Positions 1 to 7,866 of a stretch of 64,000 nt of DNA are shown piece by piece. Numbering within the stretch: the stretch's first letter is position 1; each line of letters starts with the position of its first letter. The notes beneath the pieces are model-generated. The model was not told where the DNA came from and ran no database searches. It saw nothing but the letters and a program-made list of their open reading frames with translations. The position numbers were made by a program, and so were the translations under genes. Source of the stretch: G963691885 sp963691885 (lineage in GTDB: Bacteria; Pseudomonadota; Alphaproteobacteria; UBA8366; Aestuariispiraceae); assembly GCA_963691885.1 (NCBI GenBank), contig OY829843.1, forward strand, positions 1,922,001-1,986,000, written 5' to 3'.

Positions 1-79
1 CAAACCCGCCCCGATCGGGATAAACTGCCGGATCTGCGAGCGCATGGATTGCCCGCAACGGGCGCATCCGCCCGTCCAT
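1..79 (-). CDS. possible 5' end of a gene leaving the window
   Basis: On the minus strand an open frame runs off the left edge. From the ATG ending at 79 it reads MDGRMRPLRAIHALADPA and continues to base 1. The frame is also open upstream, through NLYPN, with no standard start before a purine-rich stretch near 110-118. Third positions are G/C rich, as in neighbouring real genes. I do not recognise the product, and with about 26 residues visible this is only a hint. Confidence 0.2.
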   Translation of the reverse strand, partial: MDGRMRPLRAIHALADPAVYPDRGGF

Positions 80-302
80 GTTCGGGTACAGATTGACGAA
101 AATACGCGTGGCGCCTCCCCTTACACGCCCGGAAGCAACAGCCGGGACAACCGAGGCGAGAGATTGCCCACGCGTTAACGTCCATTTCGAGAAAATCGAT
201 ATAATTATAAATTTCCTTAGTAGCATTAATATTAAATTAGGATTCATGAACGTACTTAAAGGTAGATTGACACCCCTTAACCATAAGTAAGTTCTGTCTC
301 CG

Positions 303-647
303 ATGGTCGATCAAACGACAAAAACTTCGTTCTGGATTCAGATCCTTCCCGCCGGATTCCTGACGGTGGCAACCACAATCGGGCTTCTTGCCATGATGCT
401 GGTGAGTGATCTGGACGGGCGAGACGAGCTGGGTGTTTTCTTTCCACCCGGTACCAGCCTGACAGAGGCGTATCAGCAGGTTGTTCAGGCGGGCGGCACA
501 GTCGTTCGGACCGGCGCCTGGGAGAATGTCCTGGTTGCCCGATTTGATGGCCGGAGTGGTGATCAGATTACGACGTCAATGGACTCATGGTTCCTCTTCG
601 ACCCCGTATTGGCCGGTGCCTGCGGGGTGTTGCCAACACTTTCCTGA
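303..647 (+). CDS. small single-pass membrane protein, unknown function
   Basis: A 114-residue protein with one strongly hydrophobic segment at about residues 10-33 (WIQILPAGFLTVATTIGLLAMML) shown here only by its position and character, followed by a short soluble domain. That domain has an AGG.VV..GAWENV.VA motif and ends near a single cysteine (GACGVLP). The pattern suggests an inner-membrane anchor with a small periplasmic or cytoplasmic domain. I recognise no named family. It ends 15 bases before the chemoreceptor start, so the two may be co-transcribed. No clear ribosome binding site precedes the ATG at 303, which lowers confidence in the exact start. Confidence 0.55.
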   Translation: MVDQTTKTSFWIQILPAGFLTVATTIGLLAMMLVSDLDGRDELGVFFPPGTSLTEAYQQVVQAGGTVVRTGAWENVLVARFDGRSGDQITTSMDSWFLFDPVLAGACGVLPTLS

Positions 648-662
648 CTTGGAGTAGTCGCA

Positions 663-2120
663 ATGCACGCGCTTTCAGATCTCAGACAGAAGTCACTTCG
701 TTTTCTCGTGATCTATCTGGCCGCCCAGGTTCCTTTGATTGGCGGGTTTCTGGCCCTGATGGGCCAGCCATTCATTGTGCCGAGCATCGTGACGGCCGTT
801 CTGGCCGCCGCGGGGTTCCTGATGTGGAAACTGCGCGGTGAAGCCCAGGAAACGCGGTACCTGATGTCGGTTGCCATGATGGGGGCGGGGGCTGTTCTGG
901 TCTTCGGCATGTCAGGGCATCCCTGGCAGATCGACATGCATATGTATTTCTTCGCGATCCTGGCGATTTTGAGTGCCATGGCCTGTTGGCAGGCCCTGGC
1001 CGTCGCCGCGGCAGTTGCAGCAGTGCATCACCTGTCGCTCAACTTCATTCTGCCCGAATTCGTCTTCCCGGGTGGATCCGATTTTGGTCGTGTCGTTGTG
1101 CATGCTGTTATCGTTGTGATTGAGACCGGTATTCTGATCTGGGTTGTTGATCGTGTGGTCAAGGGGCTTGTCACCTCGGAAGAGGCAGTCAGCCACGCAG
1201 AACAAATTCAGGAAGAGCTGCGTGAAGCCCAGATGACCGCTGCGGCCGCTCAGGAGCAGGCCGATGTCGCACGGAAGGAAGCGATGGCGCGTGTTGCCTC
1301 GTCGATGGAAACAGAGATTGGGGATATTGCGACCTCGGTCGCACAGGCAACGGGGCAGCTGGATCAATTCGCAATCCATCTTCGGGAACGGGTCGACAGC
1401 ATGCAGGATGCTGCCGAGAATTCTGCCCGGTCGAGCGAGGAGGCGGGGCAAGATGTTGCCAGCACCGTCGCCGCGGTTGAGGAACTTTCCAGTTCCACCG
1501 ACGAGATTGGCAGGCTTGCCAGCACCTCTGCAGATGCGACGCGCCGTGCGGTTGAGGAAGCCAAGCGGACCAACAATGCGGTCGTGGAACTGGCCCAGGC
1601 CGGGGACAAGATCGGCGAGGTTGTCAGTCTCATTCAGGATATCGCAGAGCAGACAAACCTGCTGGCGCTCAACGCCACGATTGAGGCGGCCCGCGCCGGC
1701 GAAGCCGGTAAAGGCTTTGCGGTTGTGGCCAATGAGGTGAAGGCGCTGGCCAGCCAGACCGGGAAGGCGACGGAAAACATCTCGGGCTTGATTTCCAGTA
1801 TGGAGGGTGCCTCCGCCGGGGCCGTTGGTGCCATCAAAGGTATTGGCAATACGATTGAGGAAGTGTCCTCCATGGTGGAGCAAATCGAAAGTTCGATCGG
1901 CAGTCAGGTTCAGGCAACACGCGAGATTTCCAATACGATCCATGCGGTCTCCGACAAGAGTCGTTCTGCCGCCGCCAGCGTGGCACGGGTGCGCACTGTC
2001 GCCGACGAGTCCAACAAGGCAACGGACGAGGTCGCTGTCGTGTCAGACGAGTTTAACCGTCAAAGCCAGCAATTGCGCGAACGCGTTGACGGGTTCCTCG
2101 AGACTTTGCGAGCCTCTTAA
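663..2120 (+). CDS. methyl-accepting chemotaxis protein with a six-helix membrane sensor
   Basis: A 485-residue chemoreceptor that would signal to CheA/CheW. The first 165 residues hold about six hydrophobic helices with short loops, including a polar histidine-containing stretch (HPWQIDMHMYFF, then VHHLSLN), and there is no large periplasmic ligand domain. A coiled coil begins near residue 170 with no obvious HAMP domain. The conserved signalling hairpin tip EQTNLLALNATIEAARAGE starts near residue 329, and QTGKATENI follows, so the cytoplasmic kinase-control domain is complete. There is no C-terminal CheR-docking pentapeptide. An integral-membrane sensor suggests detection of a membrane, redox or lipophilic signal (inference). 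A strong hairpin terminator follows the stop. No other chemotaxis gene is in the window. Confidence 0.93.
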   Translation: MHALSDLRQKSLRFLVIYLAAQVPLIGGFLALMGQPFIVPSIVTAVLAAAGFLMWKLRGEAQETRYLMSVAMMGAGAVLVFGMSGHPWQIDMHMYFFAILAILSAMACWQALAVAAAVAAVHHLSLNFILPEFVFPGGSDFGRVVVHAVIVVIETGILIWVVDRVVKGLVTSEEAVSHAEQIQEELREAQMTAAAAQEQADVARKEAMARVASSMETEIGDIATSVAQATGQLDQFAIHLRERVDSMQDAAENSARSSEEAGQDVASTVAAVEELSSSTDEIGRLASTSADATRRAVEEAKRTNNAVVELAQAGDKIGEVVSLIQDIAEQTNLLALNATIEAARAGEAGKGFAVVANEVKALASQTGKATENISGLISSMEGASAGAVGAIKGIGNTIEEVSSMVEQIESSIGSQVQATREISNTIHAVSDKSRSAAASVARVRTVADESNKATDEVAVVSDEFNRQSQQLRERVDGFLETLRAS

Positions 2121-2163
2121 TTGAGTGCGTAGTCCGCTTGAAGCGGTACTGTTAAAAGATAAG

Positions 2164-2195
2164 ATGCCCCTGTTGTAACGGACAGGGGCATTTTT
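2164..2195 (+). terminator. intrinsic terminator whose 3' arm may double as a ribosome binding site
   Basis: The 10-bp arms ATGCCCCTGT (2164-2173) and ACAGGGGCAT (2182-2191) are perfectly complementary across an 8-base loop and run into five Ts at 2191-2195. This fits termination of the chemoreceptor mRNA. The next gene starts at 2197, and AGGGG (2184-2188) in the descending arm lies 8 bases before that ATG. The same hairpin could therefore terminate transcription or hide the ribosome binding site. Confidence 0.8.
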
Positions 2196-2196
2196 C

Positions 2197-2736
2197 ATGG
2201 TGGCGGCAAAGGGTGACGAACCGTTCTGGCTGCATCTGGGCGGGAGAGAGGCCAGGCCTGGCTGGACCATTCTGAACGCCCAAGCGGCTGAGAGTGTCGA
2301 CATCACCGCTGATATTCTGGACCTGGATTTTCTCGAGGACGCCAGTTGTGACAGGATCTATGCCTCCCATGTTCTGGAGCATTTTTCATATATTGGGGAA
2401 TTGCCCACGGTTCTGGCGTCACTGCGGCGAATCCTAAAACCCGATGGGCTGCTGCAGATTTCTGTACCCAATCTGGAAATTCTTGCTGCGGCCATAAATC
2501 ACGCAGGTCTGGACGAGGCTGCACGCTATCAGGTGATGCGTATGATGTTCGGCGGCCAGACAGACCCCTACGATTTTCACAAAGTGGGTTTCACACCCTC
2601 AATCCTGACAGCCTTTCTGAACCAGGCCGGCTTCAGCAGTATTACACGTGTTGAGAAATTTGACATTTTCGAGGATGCCAGCAACCTGAAGATCGGCAAT
2701 CAGCTGATCAGCCTGAATGTCGAGGTCAGGGTTTAG
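2197..2736 (+). CDS. SAM-dependent methyltransferase-like protein
   Basis: A 179-residue protein resembling class I SAM-dependent methyltransferases of the Methyltransf_11 type. It opens LHLGGREARPGWTILNA, which matches the usual glycine-rich strand and PGW pattern. A DR.YASHVLEHF segment at about residue 49 and LRRILKPDGLLQISVPN at about 75-95 match motifs seen before and within strand 5 of the Rossmann fold. The canonical GxGxG is degenerate (LGGRE), which also occurs in family members acting on cell-surface sugars. The substrate cannot be read from the sequence. The start codon directly abuts the chemoreceptor terminator, and no later in-frame ATG would preserve the first motif. Confidence 0.75.
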   Translation: MVAAKGDEPFWLHLGGREARPGWTILNAQAAESVDITADILDLDFLEDASCDRIYASHVLEHFSYIGELPTVLASLRRILKPDGLLQISVPNLEILAAAINHAGLDEAARYQVMRMMFGGQTDPYDFHKVGFTPSILTAFLNQAGFSSITRVEKFDIFEDASNLKIGNQLISLNVEVRV

Positions 2737-2754
2737 GGGATCCCAAGAGCAAAG

Positions 2755-3645
2755 CTAGTCAGTCTCGATGAAACCATTCTGTTTTGTGGTGATGCCCAGC
2801 ATGGCGGAACCGTCCTGATCGCCTACGGATTCAATGGCAAGCCGATACCAGGCATGGGCCATTTCACCGACGGACATGCCGGTGTCCATGTCTTTGGCCA
2901 TGTTCAGGCAGTAACGCGCATCCTTTTCCCGCAAACCGATGGCAAGCCCAAACTGATCTGCCAACCGTCCCTCCGCCATGGGGCGGATCATGCGTTTAAC
3001 ATGCGGACCGGCGCAGGGGCCGCTCTCGACCGCGGCGACCAGGGTTTCGGTTGAGAGGTTGAGTTTGCGGGCGAGGTGGACCGCTTCTGCGATGGAGGCA
3101 ACATGGACGGCACCCAAAAGATTGTTGATCAGCTTAAAGGCGGTCCCCGTCCCGACCTCACCGAAATGGAGGATCTGGCCGGAGATAAGCTCCAGAATGG
3201 GGCGCGCACGTTCCAGGTCCGCCTCATCAGCGCCAACCAGCAGGACGAGTTCCCCCGCCGCTGCAACGACTAGCATGCCGTTCACGGGGCAATCGATATA
3301 GGAACACCCTTTCGCTTCGGCCGCGGCAGAAAGTTTGCTGACAAACCCGTGGGATATCGTGCTGGTCTCAATGACCAGCGCACCCTCTTCAACAACGGAC
3401 AAGGCACCATCTTCGGCAAGCCAGACACGCTCGGACGCCTCATCGTCGGCGACGGAAGAAAACAAAACCTCGGCCCCGTCTGCTGCCTCCGCGGGCGTTG
3501 CAGACAATGTGGCCCCTTTCTCCACCAAGGCAGCCGCTTTTTCCGGCGACCGATTCCAAACGCTGACCCTGTGCCCTGCCGCCAGCAAGTTGGCAATCAT
3601 GCCACTCCCCATCTGTCCGGTACCCAGAAATGTGATTTCAGTCAT
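2755..3645 (-). CDS. NAD(P)-dependent beta-hydroxyacid dehydrogenase (3-hydroxyisobutyrate dehydrogenase family)
   Basis: A 296-residue oxidoreductase that would oxidise a beta-hydroxyacid or reduce a semialdehyde. The N-terminus MTEITFLGTGQMGSGMIANL is a dinucleotide-binding GxGxMGxxM motif. The substrate-binding signature appears as DCPVNGMLVVAAAGEL near residue 120, and the catalytic lysine motif as GTGTAFKLINNLLGA near 170. The frame is open upstream to 3705, but the ATG ending at 3645 is preceded by a GGGGGG tract at good spacing and places the Rossmann motif at the N-terminus, so I use it. Family members include MmsB, GarR and GlxR. The exact substrate is undetermined. Confidence 0.88.
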   Translation of the reverse strand: MTEITFLGTGQMGSGMIANLLAAGHRVSVWNRSPEKAAALVEKGATLSATPAEAADGAEVLFSSVADDEASERVWLAEDGALSVVEEGALVIETSTISHGFVSKLSAAAEAKGCSYIDCPVNGMLVVAAAGELVLLVGADEADLERARPILELISGQILHFGEVGTGTAFKLINNLLGAVHVASIAEAVHLARKLNLSTETLVAAVESGPCAGPHVKRMIRPMAEGRLADQFGLAIGLREKDARYCLNMAKDMDTGMSVGEMAHAWYRLAIESVGDQDGSAMLGITTKQNGFIETD

Positions 3646-3767
3646 AGTTATGCCCCCCAAGTAATTTTCCGCACTCTGTTTTATCATCAAAGGCTGGGTG
3701 AACAAAATCAGCCATCAATTTCTTGATTTGATAGATGTAAAGACATAATTTTCTAATAAAGAGGGTA

Positions 3768-4391
3768 ATGAATATTAACATGTCTGGGTTTCTGGTTCCC
3801 GCCGTTTTGGCTGCGCAGATGCTTTTTGTTGTAGATGCGTCATCTGGGGAGAACGGGGGGTCGTGGGAGCGTCCGAGTAACGCCCATTATCACGGCGTAA
3901 CTGAAAATTCCCGTGCAGGATTGGTTTCGGTAAAGAGTGGCGGACCGGCGTTCGGTCCTTTGCGGGAGATGGCAAAGCCAGCGGTCGAGAGCCTTGTCAT
4001 TCTGGCGCAAGCGTCAGACGGCTTTTACGATGGTCGCTGGGTTGTAAAATACTCCGGTGTGTCGAGGCAGTCCGAGAGCTCTAACAATACATTGTGGGGG
4101 GATTTCTGCCGTTCCTGGTTCAGGATTACGACTGAAATTGAAATTCGAAATAATCGTGCTGAATTCACACTGACCTCATCGGAAAAATCGTTCTTCGGCA
4201 CGCCTCTTTATCAGCATTTGGTCAAGCTTGATTATTATGGCGGACAGTGGTCGGGATCGTTATGGGGGGATCATACCCTGGCCATCCGTCTTGATCAGGA
4301 AAGTTCAGACGGAGAGCTTCACTTTACAATAATCGGAATGGGCTGCATGGGTAAAATGACCCTGGAGCGACAAGCTGATCAACTCTCGTGA
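3768..4391 (+). CDS. secreted protein of unknown function with two conserved cysteines
   Basis: A 207-residue protein with a hydrophobic N-terminal segment (FLVPAVLAAQMLFVVDAS) that looks like a signal peptide. The C-terminal 120 residues form a domain beginning FYDGRWVVKYSG, then GDFCRSWFRI, EIRNNRAEFTL, GGQWSGSLWGD and a second cysteine in IGMGCMGKM. The same layout (F.DG.W, FC, EFTL, G.W.G..W, late C) recurs in the protein at 5198-5911, so the two carry a paralogous, probably beta-rich domain with a possible disulphide. I do not recognise the family. The region is more AT-rich than the surrounding housekeeping genes. Confidence 0.6.
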   Translation: MNINMSGFLVPAVLAAQMLFVVDASSGENGGSWERPSNAHYHGVTENSRAGLVSVKSGGPAFGPLREMAKPAVESLVILAQASDGFYDGRWVVKYSGVSRQSESSNNTLWGDFCRSWFRITTEIEIRNNRAEFTLTSSEKSFFGTPLYQHLVKLDYYGGQWSGSLWGDHTLAIRLDQESSDGELHFTIIGMGCMGKMTLERQADQLS

Positions 4392-4525
4392 CTTCCGTTT
4401 TGACTTGTACATAAATGGCGGGTGAAAGAATCTTTTGTGAAATTGACAATCTTTATTTGCTAATAGTTCAATATAAATTATCGTAAATGTAGAGTGTTTG
4501 TTCATCTAAATTCTAGGACGTTTGC

Positions 4526-5152
4526 ATGACTGGTTTCCTGGCTCAGAGCCCCAGATTTTCTCTTTTGGCTCTTTTAGTGGTTCTCTGTGGGTGTCAGACA
4601 ATCGGCACGTATACAGAGGAATATATTTCAATTGAGCCGGAACAGGCCAAGCTTGAAATCATTGATGAGTTTAGTGAGCTTCCGTTTGAACGATATGCGG
4701 CTGCCGATGGTTTTGTTTATGAAGAGGTTTGGGTCCTGCGGGGTGAGCCTCGGGCGGAGTTGAACGCGCTGATGCTGACAAACGAGCGAATCTGGACTGC
4801 GCCCAAGAATGAATCGGGATTCATTTCCAGTCTTCGACAGTTTGACTTCAATTATCTGAAGGGGCGTGTTGATTACAGTCGGATCGTGCCGCGAAGAGTT
4901 GCCACATCTGCTGGATTTGGCTGGTATTTTATCCAGGATACGGGTGACCAACACTGCATGGTCAGTATGATCTGGTCGCAGCAAAATTATGATGATGCCG
5001 ATGGCCGTTTCAGAAACCTGCTGAAGGGCTATTTTTGTCAAACCGACCCGATACCAAGTCAGATGGCCGTCACCTGGATCAAGAGTGTGGACTTTGGGGA
5101 TCCATATTACGATGGTTTTGGAATTCCGGACGCCCCATTGCCCGAAGTATAG
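4526..5152 (+). CDS. putative lipoprotein, unknown function
   Basis: A 208-residue protein with a type II signal peptide: hydrophobic core LLALLVVL followed by lipobox LCGC, with the lipidated cysteine at about residue 23. A membrane-anchored periplasmic or outer-membrane location is expected. The mature part has no motif I recognise. It contains two cysteines (DQHCMV and GYFCQT) near residues 150 and 172 that could pair. AGGAC lies about 10 bases upstream of the ATG. It sits between the two related secreted proteins at 3768 and 5198, which suggests a common envelope role (inference from position only). Confidence 0.6.
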   Translation: MTGFLAQSPRFSLLALLVVLCGCQTIGTYTEEYISIEPEQAKLEIIDEFSELPFERYAAADGFVYEEVWVLRGEPRAELNALMLTNERIWTAPKNESGFISSLRQFDFNYLKGRVDYSRIVPRRVATSAGFGWYFIQDTGDQHCMVSMIWSQQNYDDADGRFRNLLKGYFCQTDPIPSQMAVTWIKSVDFGDPYYDGFGIPDAPLPEV

Positions 5153-5197
5153 CGTCTGACCGCTACCGATCTGCGCAGGCTCAAACGGTGCCGGTGT

Positions 5198-5911
5198 TTA
5201 CTGGCGCACCAGTATGATTTCGGCATCACAATGGGAAGAGCTCACATTGAACTCCATTTGCTCTGACTGCGTGCCGCCACGTGATCTTATGTCCAGCTTT
5301 TCTCCAGCCCAGATCGCGCCGTTCCATCTGCCTCTGTCATGATTTAGAAACCCAGGATATTGCGACAAAGACACGTCGGATCCCACGGGTGTTTGCGGTA
5401 ATGTGAATTCGGTACGTCCTTCCGTAACCTCAACCACAACGTCAATACGGGTGTTGCTTTTGCAAAACCCGCTGAGATCAATTGCCGTGCTCGTCCCTTT
5501 GGTTTCATTGATACCCTGGAATGTCAGGTTCCATTTTCCGTCAAACGGGAACAGACCGTCCGTCCGACTCATTGTCTGCGTTTCCTTAGGCTTGCTGAAT
5601 TGAAGCAGGGCCAATTTGGCCCGTGCAGCACCCGCAAATTTACTGTCCGGGAAGCGGTCGAGAAAATCTCGAAACAGGGCAGGGTCCGCCTCACCCTTTA
5701 TCGCGTTCCATGTTAGCGAATCGCCGTTCTGGATTGAGGCAATCTGCATGAAACCGACCCTCTCCCCGCGTTTCAGGTGTTTGGTTGTGGCGGCGGCCTT
5801 GGTGGTTGACAGCAACTCATCGTCCAACAGCACGTGAACGGGTTCACTGGCCAGTACCGTCGCGCCAGCCAGGAATTGAAACGCGGCAGCAAACAAAATT
5901 GGAGTACGCAT
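5198..5911 (-). CDS. secreted protein with the same cysteine-containing domain as its neighbour
   Basis: A 237-residue protein with a clear signal peptide (MRTPILFAAAFQFLAGATVLAS). The first part of the mature chain contains LTWNAIKGEADPALFRDFLDRFPDSKFAG, given here as a position of about residues 75-105. This W..I......LF..FL..FP.S.FA pattern is found next to many alphaproteobacterial caspase-like and SH3-like proteins. The C-terminal domain (F.DGKWNLTF, GFCKS, EGRTEFTL, RGRWNGAIW, SSHCDAEI) parallels that of the protein at 3768. A GTG 21 bases upstream (5932) could also start the protein, but the ATG ending at 5911 gives the normal signal peptide. Function unknown. Confidence 0.6.
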   Translation of the reverse strand: MRTPILFAAAFQFLAGATVLASEPVHVLLDDELLSTTKAAATTKHLKRGERVGFMQIASIQNGDSLTWNAIKGEADPALFRDFLDRFPDSKFAGAARAKLALLQFSKPKETQTMSRTDGLFPFDGKWNLTFQGINETKGTSTAIDLSGFCKSNTRIDVVVEVTEGRTEFTLPQTPVGSDVSLSQYPGFLNHDRGRWNGAIWAGEKLDIRSRGGTQSEQMEFNVSSSHCDAEIILVRQ

Positions 5912-6117
5912 CAAGACAGTTTCCCGTTTCACTCATGGTATAGTTACTGACATTATATTCTTCTTTAGGTTTGCTTGATGCAAGCCCTTGGCACCAAAGC
6001 CTGACGGTTTTTTTGACGTCGGAACACAGATATCCACCTGTTGTCTCAACCGACAGCTTTTGTCAGTTGGGGCCGGTTACTGTCGCCGCATCACTTCAAC
6101 AGAGGATGCAGAGAAAA

Positions 6118-6423
6118 ATGAGCAAACATGTAATTGAAACCGTCACCTTCAAATTGAAACCCGGTATCAGTCGGGACGAATTTGCCGAGGCCGCCCGTGC
6201 GATCAACGGTTTTGTCACCGCGCAGCCGGGTTTCATCTCTCGCAGGCTTTCCTGTGGTGATGATGGAGCCTGGATCGAACATATTGAATGGATGGATATG
6301 GCCTCTGCCAAGGCGGCGGCCGACGCGATCGGGACGGTTGAGAGCAACATGCCGTTCCTGGCCGCAATCGATGAGGCCTCTGTCGGCATGCACCATACAG
6401 AGCTGGAAGTGACGGTGAATTAG
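6118..6423 (+). CDS. antibiotic-biosynthesis-monooxygenase-like (ABM) domain protein
   Basis: A 101-residue protein with the composition and pattern of a dimeric alpha-beta barrel: VIETVTFKLKPG, then AQPGFISRRLSC, then WIEHIEWMDMASAKAA. These match the three landmarks of small ABM/EthD-type proteins (heme-free monooxygenases or dimer-barrel ligand binders). The frame is open upstream to 5971, but the ATG at 6118 is preceded by AGAGGA and gives the standard N-terminus. It ends 9 bases before a WYL-type regulator on the same strand, so the pair is probably one transcription unit. Whether it is catalytic cannot be decided here. Confidence 0.75.
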   Translation: MSKHVIETVTFKLKPGISRDEFAEAARAINGFVTAQPGFISRRLSCGDDGAWIEHIEWMDMASAKAAADAIGTVESNMPFLAAIDEASVGMHHTELEVTVN

Positions 6424-6432
6424 CGACAGGCC

Positions 6433-7143
6433 ATGCGACGCAGCGAAAGGCTGGTGGAGCTTGTTGAGATCATGCGGGACGGGCGTCTACACCTGGCCCG
6501 CGATCTCGCGCAGGCTGTGGAAGTTTCAGAGCGCACGATCTATCGGGACATTGCCACACTCATGGCGTCCGGCGTGCCCGTAGAGGGAGAGCGGGGCGTC
6601 GGCTATTTGATGCGCGAACCCGTCTTCGTGCCACAACTCGCCTTTTCCCTGGTGGAGATGGAGGCGCTGAGCCTGGGCATGTCGATCGTGCAGGAAATTG
6701 CCGATGAGGAATTGCGCCACGGTGCCAGGACCCTTCATGACAAGCTGGCGAGCGTTGCCTCCAACCGGAACAAGGCGGCCGTCCCCTGGGGATACGGTCT
6801 TTACGAATTTGAGAGGGTCAGACGCGGTCTTCAATTCATGCCGATCCTCCGGCGGGCCGTACGCGACCGCATGAAATTGAAGATCGATTACAAGAGCCTC
6901 TCCGAGGCTCGTTCAACCCGCATTATCCGTCCTTTGCAAATTGAGTTTTGGGGAAAGGTCTGGACGTTAACAGCATGGTGCGAAAAGCGGTCAGATTTTC
7001 GCGTATTTCGGATCGACCGCATCCTCGCCTGTCAACAAACAGGTGACCACTTCAAAGATGAACCCGGCAAGACAATCGAGGATTACCTGAACATTGTAGA
7101 CAATGAAAAAGCCAAGCCTTTAGAGAACGTCAGAGAGGATTGA
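6433..7143 (+). CDS. YafY-type transcriptional regulator (HTH_11 plus WYL domain)
   Basis: A 236-residue regulator. Residues 1-60 form a winged helix (RSERLVELVEIMRD, VSERTIYRDIATLMASGVP). The wing GERGVGYLM follows, and a WYL ligand-sensing domain occupies about residues 140-200 (LKIDYKS, RIIRPLQIEFWGKVWTLTAWCE, FRVFRIDRI). Length and layout match the YafY family, which usually controls an adjacent gene. The likely target is the ABM protein 9 bases upstream. Its last 24 bases overlap the 3' end of the convergent TraT-like gene. Confidence 0.88.
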   Translation: MRRSERLVELVEIMRDGRLHLARDLAQAVEVSERTIYRDIATLMASGVPVEGERGVGYLMREPVFVPQLAFSLVEMEALSLGMSIVQEIADEELRHGARTLHDKLASVASNRNKAAVPWGYGLYEFERVRRGLQFMPILRRAVRDRMKLKIDYKSLSEARSTRIIRPLQIEFWGKVWTLTAWCEKRSDFRVFRIDRILACQQTGDHFKDEPGKTIEDYLNIVDNEKAKPLENVRED

Positions 7144-7863
7144 TTGAAACCGGGTGTGAACCTGATCAACAATGTCTCGTTGATAGGCGTTCCGTCCGCC
7201 GGCATAGACCGTAATCCTTGTCCCTATCCGCGTTTTGATAGGTCTGACCAAGTTACCTTTTTCCTTCTTGGTGCTCTCTCCGTCATTGAAGGTAATCGAC
7301 TTGTTTCGGGAGGTTGTCCGTTCGCCGAATATTGCAATTGTGACGTTTGCTGTAATGACATAGGTATTGTCGCGCGTGTAACTGCCGACAATGGCCCCCA
7401 GGGCGGTACCAGCGACCACACCACCGGCGGCACCGAGAGCAGCGTCCCTGCCCACCTGTGTTCCGGCAATGCCCCCCGCACCAGCAGCGGCCAGGGCAAA
7501 TTGACTTTCGTAACTCTTGGTGATCTGCCCCGAATGCGTAACAACAATGTCAACAAGAATGGCGTTCTCGCGATCAGCACTAACCGCATAGCCCTTCTCT
7601 GAATATCTGTCTTCAAGTTGGGTCTGCATACCGCGAAGATTAAATGCCTCATCACCGGACACATTTCGGAGCCTCAGGCGAAGCGAGTTGTCTTCGAAGA
7701 GCGATGAATCCAATAGAATGGTATTGCTAACCCTTGATCCGAACTGCAGGCCAGTATCGGGGTCGGTGACAAGGTTGTACCGGTTGGAAGGAGCACAAGC
7801 GGTGAGGAGCAGCACACTGGTCAAAACCGCCGCCACGATGGTTAGTTTTCGGTCGTTTATCAT
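7120..7863 (-). CDS. TraT-like outer-membrane lipoprotein
   Basis: A 247-residue lipoprotein with lipobox LTAC (cysteine at residue 23). The mature part matches the TraT complement-resistance/surface-exclusion family: LRLRLRNVSGDEAFNL near residue 60, then a KGYAVSADRENAILVDIVV stretch, a glycine/alanine-rich putative membrane-insertion region (AAAGAGGIAGTQVGRDAALGA, about 125-160) and a following TANVTIAIFGE segment. F-plasmid TraT sits in the outer membrane and blocks mating-pair formation and complement attack. Here no conjugation genes are nearby, so the chromosomal role is unknown. It lies 3 bases downstream of the serine-protease frame, probably in one operon with it. Confidence 0.8.
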   Translation of the reverse strand: MINDRKLTIVAAVLTSVLLLTACAPSNRYNLVTDPDTGLQFGSRVSNTILLDSSLFEDNSLRLRLRNVSGDEAFNLRGMQTQLEDRYSEKGYAVSADRENAILVDIVVTHSGQITKSYESQFALAAAGAGGIAGTQVGRDAALGAAGGVVAGTALGAIVGSYTRDNTYVITANVTIAIFGERTTSRNKSITFNDGESTKKEKGNLVRPIKTRIGTRITVYAGGRNAYQRDIVDQVHTRFQSILSDVL

Positions 7864-7866
7864 CCT

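Noticed and set aside
78..290. 70-codon plus-strand frame at the left edge
   Set aside because: It spans an AT-rich, promoter-like stretch, has no ribosome binding site and no family resemblance.
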